NCBI GenBank assembly: GCA_009760855.2
Contig: WPIO01000151.1
Coordinates: forward strand, 400,501-464,500
Reading direction: 5' to 3'
DNA from: Cristatella mucedo
Taxonomy: Eukaryota > Bryozoa > Phylactolaemata > Cristatellidae
Length of the DNA: 64,000 bases
Part shown: positions 1-10,900 of the stretch, piece by piece
Position numbering within the stretch: the first letter of the stretch is position 1
How the letters are laid out: each line of letters starts with the position of its first letter
The notes under the pieces: generated by a model
Told to the model about the DNA's origin: nothing
The model's database searches: none
What the model saw: the letters and a program-made list of their open reading frames with translations, nothing else
Position numbers and translations under genes: made by a program

Positions 1-1852
1 AAGGCTTGTCTATCGGTAAGGTCGTAACTGCCATATTACATCATTTCTCATCGACCAGGTCGCTTCTCCATCAGCATCGATCGCAGCATATCGATTTCAA
101 ATTGTTTGCAGTTGGACTCTCTGGCGGAACACAGAGCGACAAAACAGAAACACAGAGGGGCTTCAAAAAACAGTGTATTCGGCTGGCGCTTAAAGTGCAG
201 CAGCACAGGGCTACTCTCCCCTCCGTGCTCATTCTCACTCCTCCTAGATCGCTCGGCCAGCTTGTTATTATCAGTCACAGTTCATCAATTGTAGGTTGAT
301 GGACCACAGCTACCTCCCGGCTTGCTCACTAGCTACGTGCCGTAGCTAATCAAGGATAGGTTAGAGGACGACTGATGCCTACCAGCCTTCGTCCCATTTT
401 TCTAGTCACTTCTTTGTCTCGTCTGTCTCTTGCTCCAACCTAATCATCCGAACCGTTCCTCCCCGCCGCAGCCGCCGCTTCATTTCACGCTTCCTACCAT
501 CCGCCCATCTTAATAAAGTCGTTTAGCTGTGCTTCGAAACTACTTCCGATCCACTGGAAATGGTGGGTTTCATTCGTGTACTACCACAGCCATGTAATCA
601 CCACCAACTGGCATTACGCTCTCCTCTGACTTCATGACATTTAAAAGAAACAGCCATTGCACCTGCTCTTCCCAGCACTTGCCAGGCCCGTGTGAATTGT
701 CCTTCGTGTGCCTACATGCACTAACGGCTTCCCTGTTATTACTACGCAATTAACATGCTACCTTTACAGGATATGTCAAGTGTCTATAAAGAGGTTTGCT
801 TATATGAGAGTGCTGTAACAACGTCTCATTATCATTATAATATTAACAATAAAAATTATTTTACTTGAATCTAGCACTGCAAACGTACCTTCAGGACAAA
901 TAGCTAAATGCATATTGGTTAATCTCACAGTAGTTAATCATAGCCATGACCTACCACTGGTTTTTCTTTATGACAGTCACGAGTGCAATAGTGTGCAGCC
1001 CATCGAGTAGGGCACGAGCCAGCCGTTGCTGATGCCACCTCTCTACTTCACCCTCGAACTCGTTGCACAGTTGCTCAGTCACGTGGTAGGCAGTGGTTGG
1101 ATTTCGCTGGCAAATGGCCATCAGGACGGCACAACCACATGCATTTCGGGGTCCATGAATTATTGCAGTAAGTGACCGAGTAGTTCGAGTCCTCCTCCTC
1201 CTCCGAGGGCTGCGAGCTGCTCCGAGCCCTGCTGCTGCTGCTGCAGCGACTCCTCAGACCGGCTAGCGGAGGTCAGCTCGGCTGTGGCCGAAGCCGCCTC
1301 TCGATTACGAGGAAGATCGGATGGAAACTGAAGTTGCTTCTCGATCTTCTGTCTCTTCGTCACAAGTAGCAATTCACCGCTCATTCACGATAGTCCCCAC
1401 TACCAGCCGCGGTGCAGACCTTTGACGAGCTTAATCCAAAGCGTACAACTTTCAAAACCAACCTTAGAACTTAAGCTTAAAACCCAGCGTGCTTTCCTGA
1501 GACAAATTGACTTTGACATTTTACCGAGTCTGATCGGTCGAACGATGCCAGAGAAGACACGACGCGTTAGGACCCTTGCTCATTAATTATGGGCAAACAA
1601 CTCAAATGGCGTGCCGCTAATCCCTTCGTTTGATGCTTTTTCCTGAAGTAACTTATTTTGTATATATATATATATATATATATATACAGTAAAGCCTGTC
1701 CAGTCACATTCGCGCTAGATGGGTGACGGAGCTTGAAAATGTCGGGCATTAGCACTGGCCCCTGGCATTCGTTAGAGGTCACTTCTCGCTTCCATGTCTC
1801 GCAGTACGGTGGTGGTGGCTACAGCGGTTTGGCGTCTTTGTGCTTCTTGCAG
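1..1852. other. Sequence upstream of the first visible gene 1 exon; no recognisable coding exon
   Basis: Presumed intron of gene 1 (domain III exons must lie further upstream). No S6-like or pore-like exon was found on the plus strand. A (TA)n run occupies 1661-1686. A CTG/CCT-rich patch lies at 1190-1260 without a convincing gene. Confidence 0.5.
1661..1686. repeat. (TA)n microsatellite
   Basis: Thirteen uninterrupted TA dinucleotides are visible, about 165 bp upstream of the inactivation-gate exon. Confidence 0.95.
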
Positions 1853-1963
1853 TATGACGGCAGCTACTTGTCCGCTTTGCTCACCGAAAGCCAGAGAGGC
1901 TATTTCAATACGCTGAAACAGCTCGCTTCAAAGAAGCCACAGAAAACTATTCGACGGCCCAAG
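1853..1963 (+). CDS. Gene 1 exon: III-IV linker / inactivation gate
   Basis: This 111-nt, 37-codon exon lies between the acceptor ...CTTCTTGCAG (ends 1852) and the donor AAG|GTGAGT at 1964, phase 0 on both sides. The translation aligns without gaps to the vertebrate Nav III-IV linker: LLTESQRGYFNTLKQLASKK against [21 protein letters not shown], followed by PQKTIRRPK against PQKPIPRP. The three residues at the IFM inactivation particle are A, L, L. In human SCN genes the equivalent exon is about 105 nt (recalled). The 5' boundary could shift if another acceptor is used, but the altered triad lies inside the exon either way. Confidence 0.9.
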
Positions 1964-4900
1964 GTGAGTTTCAAGCAGCAACGCGATAGAGTAGGCTAGT
2001 ACCTTGTTGAGGAATGTTATTCGCTCGGTCTTCACCTCAGCCACAAGTGAATTTAGTGCTTTCTGCTCCTCTCCTAACCATTGGGTGGAAAAAAGACAAA
2101 CTGTGGCATTCGGGATTAAAAACCAGTTCGCCGCTAACCTCAGCCGACTATTTATTGCTGGTGCTTCACTGGCACTGGGGCAGGTGTTCGCTAATCGAAC
2201 TGTCGTACTCGGGAATTCCTTGCCCAGACAGCAGTCGGTGGGCAAGCGTGTGCTAATCCTCAAAGAATGCCTCCCCAAATTCTGCAAGGCTGGGTACGAG
2301 GGCTTATCTTTGCACATGGGCGGCAGCCACCAACGGCAGCCTTTGGCAGCAGGCTTCGCTCATAATAATAATAATAATAATATTGCACTTGATAAAGCGC
2401 CCTCAGAGAACTTAATCTCTTTCTAGGCGCTTTACATTTGCTGCAAAGTGATACGCAATAGAATAGTAAGTAAAATCATGCTTGAAAAACAAACAAAATG
2501 AATAACATGGTTAGGGGTTACATGCACAGGGTCAGCATGCAAATGTGGTTAGTGGCAGCATGAACAGTGTCAGCACGCATAAGCACATCGAGGACGAATC
2601 ACAAGGACCCACTAAATGCTGTCCTAAATAGGTATGTTTTTAAGTTTCTTTTAAATGTGGTCAGGTCAGGGGATGTTCTGATGCAGGTCGGGAGGGAGTT
2701 CCAGGCTGTGGGAGCATACGAGCTAAATGCACGGTCTCCAAAGGATTTAAGGTTTGTACGAGGTATTTCTAGACTGTTGGATTCCGAAAAGCGAGTGGTA
2801 CGATGCTTTGCCTGATGGGGTAGTATCTCTGAAAGATAGGCTGGAGCCATAGAATGAAGAGACCTAAAAGTGAGCGACAAAACCTTCAAGTCAATCCGTT
2901 GCTTGACTGGTAACCAGTGCAGGTCGGCGAGAAGTGGAGTAATGTGGCAACTGCGACGCTCACGACAGACAAGCCTAGCTGCAGAGTTTTGCACCAGCTG
3001 CAATCGCCTGATCGCACATGCTGGTAGGCCAGTAAGCAGTGAGTTGCAGAAGTCGAGACGAGATGTCACGAATGCATGGACCAACTTGGACGTGGTATCC
3101 TTATCTAAACAAGCCCTAATTTTAGCAATGTTATGAAGCTGAAAATAGGCTGATTTGACTGTGGAGCTGATGTGGTCGTCTAACGAGAGGTCGCTTTGGA
3201 ATATGACACCTAGATTTCGAGCTGATGCAACTGGAGATATGCTGGCAGAGCCAATTTTGAAATTCAGCCTTTCCAATTTCTGAATAACACTAGGTTTGCC
3301 CATAACTAGTAAGTTAGTTTTATCATCGTTTAGTTTTAGAAAATTTGCTGCCATCCATGATCGGATGTCATCAATGCATGCAGCAAGTGAGTTGAGAGAA
3401 TTTGAGGTGCTCGAAGGCTGGGAGGGATCAAAGCAAAGGTACAACTGAGTGTCATCCGCATAGAAGTGAAAGCCTAGATTGTGCTTGGCAATCACATCAG
3501 CGAGAGGGAGAGTATAAACGGTGAAAAGGACCGGACCTAGCACAGACCCCTGAGGTACTCCATATTTTAGAGGTACTTCAGATGATCTTTGTCCATTCAC
3601 GTCAACACTCATGGAAATCAACGCAAATGTGTGCAAAGCAAAGCAAAATTGATGTACTCAGTAATAAATGGCATACAATCTTAAAAATTCAACGATAAGT
3701 ATGCCACAGCGAAAATTTACGCTGCGTATCAACTGCAGGCTGTCTCGAATCTTCTGCTTTTCAGCTGACAAGCGACCTCGGCGCGACCGCGACCACTTCG
3801 GTGCTACACGAGATAATTAGTCATTATTGCTTATCTACATGCAGCTGTATAACGGTCTTCACAGCGGCGAGGAATATTTTATGCCAGCAGCATTTGATTA
3901 TGTCAGTGGGATGGGGTGACATTAGTTGATCTAGCTCAAAGACTGAAGTGGAAAATTTCAGGTCCCGAAAAGCTTTCGGCTACGTAGCAAAGCGCAATGA
4001 CTCCAAAAGGCAGTAGCAAGAGTTTCTTAAAGCACGACGGAAGCATATTTATTTTTCCTTTCCTTATGAGAGCGAAAGAACGCGGCTATGCGATAAAGTG
4101 ACAACGAACGCTGACATCGGAAAATCCTCATCGTATATCTTAACAAGAATAACCTAATAAGATAAATTATGCGACAACCTATTAGCGAACACCGGATGAG
4201 CCCGAGAATTTCGAGAACAACTACCGAAAAGGCGTCGTATTACCGATTTAGACACGTTGAAAAGCAAGTTGATTATACGTAGAAATGTACAAATAACTTA
4301 AAAAGGTAAATTATGTGACAACCTGTTTGCAAACACCGAAGAAGCCCAATTGTGAGACCAACTGCCGAAAAGGCGTCGTTTTACCGATTTTAACACAGCG
4401 AAAAGCATGTTGACTTTACTTAGAAATGTACCGGCTGTGCAAGGAAATAAATAATGATTATTACTACGTGCTTTAAGTACTCAAATCGTTTGGGCAAAAA
4501 TTATGATTAGCTCTTTTCGGTATCCGAAACTGGATGCAGTGACCCTTTATGAATAGAGATCAAGTTCTCTTAGGGTGTTTTATAAATGGATTGTATTCAT
4601 ACAAGTTAGGCTGTTACATCAGATTGCCTTTTACCTTTAACCTGGGAAGAGAGTCCTCGGTTGACTCCATGACATCCATTGTCAGGTGGTACACGTACCG
4701 ATTGTCTTCTGTGTAAGACTTGGTCGAAGCGGCCGTTTATTTAGCAGTCTTTGAAGTTCTCACTTCAGCACATCAGCAGCAAGTACCCGTTGGATGTGGT
4801 ACGACGCTGCTCGCCTTGTAGATATCACTCGACGCAAGTCGAGACGGGATGTCACAAATGCATGGACCAACTTGGATGTGGTATCCTTATCTAAACAAGG

Positions 4901-7900
4901 CCGAATGTTAGCTATGCTGTGTAGCTAAAAGTACGCAGACTTGACTGTGGAGCTGATGTGGTCGTCTAATGAAAGGTCACTTAGGAACACGAAGCCTAGA
5001 TTGAGTGCAGATTCAACAGGACGTATGCTGGCAGTGCCAATTGTGGGCGTTAATATTCATCATTTCTGAATCACACTTTCTTTACCCATAAGCAGTAAGT
5101 GGTGTTTATCATCACTCCATTTCATAAATTTTGCCGCTATCTCTTTGCGAATTTTATCAATATATGCAGCAAGAGAGTTAATAGAATTCGACATGCTGGA
5201 AGGCTGAGAGAGATCAAAGTAAAAGTACTACTGAGTGTGATCTGCATGGAAGTGAAAGCCTGCAGAGCTGGTTTGGTCCAGCGGTTAAGGTGCTCCCCCC
5301 CCCCCGACCAAGGCCTGGCTGAGGTCGTGGGCTCGAGCCCCAAGGCATATGTGAAACGCCTGAATAGAGATTAGGTTCTCTTGGGGAGCTATACAAATGA
5401 ATTATATTATATATTATAGTATATTACATTGTGCCTGGCCATTACATCGGCCAGAGTAAAAGTATGAACTGTGAAAAGAAAGGGACTATGCACAGATCCG
5501 AGAGGCAACCCATATTTTAGAGCTTCTTTGGGTGATATGTGCACATTCGCATCAATTCACTCCAGTCTCCAACTGAGATAGGACCTGAACCAATTCACTG
5601 CAGTGCTGGTGATTCCCAGGGGAGATGAGAAGTGCTCAAGAAGGACTTGATAATTGATAGTTTCAAAAGCACAGATATATCGAGAAAATAAAACAAGAGA
5701 CCTTAAAAATATCCTAGAGGTCACCATACACCCGAAGCAAGACTGACTCTGTAATAAGCTCAAAAATTGAAGTGGAACTTGCTAGCCCTGTTTGAAGTTT
5801 CGATGCATGGGTTCAGCTGGTCTGCTCTGATTCGTTCCATTGTCCTTTCAACTCTACGAAGAGGACTCACAGCTTTACTTGTGCTATAGTTCTTTCACGT
5901 CTTTCAGCTCGTCACATTTGATCTCAACTTCATTGGCGCATTTATTACTGACATCCCAAATGACTGACAGCAGATTTTCTTACATTTTACAATGATTGAC
6001 CAACTTTGTAGTTACGTGCCAACCTAGTGTGACTCAGAATAAGGAACGCTTAACACTCAAAAACGGTTCGCCAGCGTATCCTCTCCTATATCATCTACAC
6101 GAAACCTTGACAAGTCCTGTTCCAAAGAGACCGATCACTAGACAACTGCATCAGATGTGCAGTTAAGTCTACCTACTTTCAGCTAATTAGCATTGCTCCA
6201 ATTTGGGCCTGCTTAGGCACAGATTCTACATCCAAACAGTTCCATGCATTTCTGACATCCTATCTCGACTTATTTATCTCCCTCGTTGTTGGTCTACGTG
6301 CAACAAAGTGCTTACAGTTAGTGAAAAACTTTGCAGCTGGGATTTTCTGTCGTGAACATCGAAGTTACAACGTGTTACAACCACTTCTCGCGTTGACTTC
6401 CAATCAAGCAGTATTTCGCCTTGCAGGCTCTGTCACGCACTTTTAGGTCCCTTAATTATCTGGCTTTTTCCTACCTATCAGAACTGCTCTCTCACCAGCA
6501 TAGGCATCCACTTTTCTTACTCAAATCTCTTTGCTCTGCCTCGAACCAAGCTCAGCTCTTTTGGAGCCCATGCCTTTAGTTCATTTTCTCCCAAAACCGG
6601 AAACTCACTATCGACTGACGTCACGACATCCCTTGACTGAAGGACAGTTAAAAATAAGATAAAGATGCACCTCGTTCTTGCAGCATTTGTGTGGGTTCTC
6701 GCGGTCTGTCCTGTACGTGCTTGAGCGAGTGGACACTGTGCGTTTTATCACTAACCATATTTGCATGTTTAAAATGCGCACGCTTCCCCAACCGTAGCTT
6801 CTTGACATTGTGCATGTTACCAGGAAGCGTTTGATCATGCTTCCTTTACAGCATCTTTAAAGTTTCCCTTTGCAGCAAATGTAAAGCGCCGAGAAAGAGA
6901 TTGAGTTCTCAGAGGGCTCTTTATTAAGGGCATTATTATTATTATTATTTTTATTATTATTATTATAAAGTGCCCACAAAGCGACGACGTTATCTTATGG
7001 CGCTATGTAAATATATTATTAATATGACTCCTTGGCCTCTACCACGAGTGTATGGACTATTCAGCTCCAGGTCATTTTCGACGCTCTAGTTGCATGCTGA
7101 CCATTTGCATGTCACCCCTAACCATATTATTCATTTTGTTTGTTTTTCAAGCATGATTTTACTTACCATTCAATTGCATTTCCCTTTGCAGCAAATGTAA
7201 AGCGCCTAGAAAGAGATTAAGTTCTCTGAGGGCGCTTTATCATGTGCATTATTATTATTATTATTAGCTGTGCTCAATTACAACGCCTCGCAATGTCCAA
7301 TTGGTTTTTATTTACCGGGGAGGCCTAAGTGAACTCTCTGTGTAAAATTAAAATTAACTCAGTGATGGAAAATTAAAAACGTGCATAAACCCTCTTCTAG
7401 TCACGTCAGCGTTTTGGTGCACAATATTTGTCCACGGCTAAACCAAAAATGTGAAAAGAATCAATTCGGATTCTCCGGGCAAGTGAACTTTGTAACACGG
7501 CGGAGCATCTATGGATTATGATCATTAAGTAAAGCAAGGAACTATTCTTGATGTCATTAATCTTCTGGCTTTCTACTGTGCCTACAACAGATCTGCTTTG
7601 GATAGTTCTGTTTGATTTCTTGTAAATTCCTGTGAAGTTCAAAGGTTTTCCTTACTCAGATAATTCACTCGGGGTTGGTTTCTTTTATCTTAAAACTTAA
7701 TGAGCTTGAACCCAATAGTGATAGCCAGCATTCACCTACCACCGTAGACTGAACTGAATTCAGATAGTCTTATGCCTGCTAAACATTACGCTGTGCAGCA
7801 ACATAATAGTTGCAAGCTATTCCTTTATTATGCAATATCTATTTCATCGGTCAGTGAATACTTCATTGCGGAATTAAATAGCCCAATGCGATCAGTAACG

Positions 7901-10900
7901 TTCATACTAGAATAAGGCACGAAGACGAGCATCAAACATGGCAGTATTCTAGAGGTCATTGGGTCGTGCCTCTACAAGACTACGTTGTCAGTGTGGCTAT
8001 ATAAAAGGCGTTCGAGAAATTAAATGATATCTCAAAGTCGCGAGGTTCAAGATTCCTCCGTCGTATCTCCCAAAGCAATTTACTCAAAGCCGGCGAGGTA
8101 AATTGGATTTGAAATTTTGATAAATGGTCGCAAGCCTCCTCTTCCAAAGAGTGACAGAATGGACTGCTCCTACCAGCCTGCTAGAATTCGGTATTCCTAA
8201 CAAGATCCAGAGTATAATTTTAAATCAAGCCTGCTTGGGAGCTTCTATTGGGCACTTGCTAGCCCTAGCCTTGGTCTAAAATTGAAGCAATTACTGGTGA
8301 AATCCTTAATAATTTTAAATATAAAACCACATTAGTAAATTTTAAACATGTGTGTCAGCACGGTTAAAAATGGACATAACTTTAAATCTCTCCCGTTTAT
8401 TTCGCATCCATTTCACTTTCTGCGTCAGCATCAGCGTCTAATGCGTTTCTTTGGTTACAGCTTTTGAAAGATGAATATTAAATGTAACTCATTCATATAG
8501 CGCCCTGAGTGAACTCAATCGCTATTTCGGTGTTTCATATTATTGGCTTCCTTACCGTTTGAGCGTTATTTAAATATATTCATCCACTCTGCATTTGCTG
8601 CATGCTAATGATATTATTTTCAGCTTCAGAATGAAAAATCATTAACAGAGACGTTCTTTTGGCTTTTCAGGCAAGACTCCTGGCTTTTTTCTTCGATCTC
8701 TCGAACAGCAGGAAATTTGACATCCTGTCGATGACAGTGATCTTCCTCAACTTGGTAGTCATGATGCTGGAGGATCCGAACAGCAGCCCTACAACGAAGC
8801 TCGTTTCGAAGAGGCTCAATACAGTATTCACATTTTTCTTCCTAGCTGAGGCCGTCGTTAAGCTCCTGGGCTACAGGGCGCACTACTTCAGGAGGGCGTG
8901 GAACAATTTCGACTTGATCATCGTTGCCTTTTCCACATTGTGTATGTGCAATGCGAGCAATGCGAAAGCGCTCTGAACTTGCAATTTCGAGTCTCTCGCC
9001 TGCACAAGCCGCTAGTTGGGTTTAGCTGTGGTAGTCATGAGCCGTGAATTTTGCAGAGCATGAAATATTCGTGCTTAGCTTACTAAGCCCTAGCTGCAGC
9101 TTAAATACATAGGTCTTTCCATAGGGTTGAACTTGAAACCAGGGCAAAACAGATACAACCCAAAGATTCGGAAGGGTAACTGTCGAGAAAGTACCAAAAA
9201 GTGTGGTCAATAATTGAACGATTGCATATTTTTCCTTTTAAAAATCAGAAATTTGTTAATGAGCAGAAGTTTTGACGCTTTCGACATATAAGAAAAATGA
9301 TTATGCAAACCATCTCTAACCTGGGTATAAACCGGAAGCAACTAAGGAATCAAGAAGACGAGAAGGGATTGGTCCCTGCATTATTCACGACTTGCGCCCT
9401 AACTTTTTTGAATCCTGATGCATTAAGGTAAAGGTTTGAAGGTTTTTAGGTGAATTACTATGAATTGTAGCACCTACATTTGAAGTGGATCTTAGTGCCT
9501 TGTAAAATTCATAACTTGGTCCCTTCTTAGATGATTAACCTAAATTTTGAAATGTATGTTCAACTGTGCTTGCACTCGTTGCAGTAGTTTATTTATAATA
9601 AGGATTGGGTATAAATTGTTACATATGTCAGAAAACGTCCAGGAGCTACATTTTCTGCAATCGTGGACATATCTAGAAATACAAATTCCACCGAAATCGT
9701 GAGTAAACTGCTACAGTAATTTGCAGGCAGATCTTGACTCGCAGTTCAACTATCACAATAATATGTCAAGTATTTGCCAATTTATGGATTTTACAAGAAA
9801 ATACATACTCTTTGAATGAAGGGGTTTTAAAGTCACAGCATACTCCTCTACAACCTGCTAACCTGTAATGCCAACGATTCCCTGAGGTTCAGCAACTTTA
9901 GACACGAGTCAATGTACGCTGCTGAGATTGGTAAATTTATATTTTTTGGCATGCTGCTTCATTTTTTATTCTGAGTTAGCCGTGGCTTGCCTATTAATTT
10001 TTCCTTTCCCGTGTAAGTCATCAAATACTGTGAACCAACTTCCATCAAGCTTCCATTATTAAGGTATACTGACCAAATATTTAATTTTTGGGCAGATTTC
10101 TTCAATATATTTTTGATATTTAATCTTAAGCGTGTTCTCGCATTTGATTGCTTAATAGCTAGCTTCGCTTATTTTTTTCTAGCTGAAATTCTGGACTTCA
10201 TGGGCGGAAGTTTAGACCTGCAAATATCGCCGACAATGCTACGTATCATCCGAGTTTTCCGAGTTGGAAGAATCCTGCGGTTGATTAAATCTATGCGAGG
10301 TGTCAGGAAGCTTCTTTTTACTTTGATATCAGCACTTCCGGGTCTATTTAACATCGCTGTGCTGCTCTTCCTTTTTATGTTCATATTCTCCATCATCTGC
10401 ATGAGCCAGTTCAAAAACATGGAAATTAATCAACAGGTATTTCCAGCTCTCACCAGCACGGTGAATTTTAGAACATGGTTTAGCAGCTTTTCTCTTCTGT
10501 TTCGACTGAGCACAGTTGCCGGATGGAATGACATCTGCAACGCCTTAATGGTTCAGCCGCCGTTTTGCAACAAAACCACCTACTTCATGCCAAACGGCAC
10601 AGCAGTTAACGACTCAGTTGGCACTTGCGGAAGTTCGGTTACTGCCCCGATTATCCTTATGTTGTATATGTTCGTAACGAATATAATCATCGTCAACATG
10701 TACATTGCCGTCATATTGGAGAGCTACGACAATGCCAATGAGCAAGAGGAGACAGGGATCGTCGATGACGACATCGACATGTTCTACAACGTGTGGGAAA
10801 CTCACGATCCTCTTGCCACGCAGTACATACCCGTCAGTCAAGCTTCGTCTCTGCTCGACTCGCTGGAGCCTCCGCTCCGCGTGCCCAAGCCAAACGGCAT

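Noticed and set aside
1160-1384. Minus-strand frame with QQQQ/GGGG
   Set aside because: Short-repeat composition (CTG/CCT) without domain signal.
2004-2426. Plus-strand 140-codon frame downstream of the III-IV linker exon
   Set aside because: Runs into the LINE A tail and lacks channel or other family motifs; the exon ends at a strong donor at 1964.
5262-5345. Possible functional tRNA gene
   Set aside because: Anticodon arm disrupted by a poly-C run and the unit continues into a LINE-like tail; it is a SINE head.
10113-10182. ATG at 10113 as the start of the domain IV protein
   Set aside because: The frame before 10183 is intron; the acceptor and phase join perfectly to the 8671-8941 exon.
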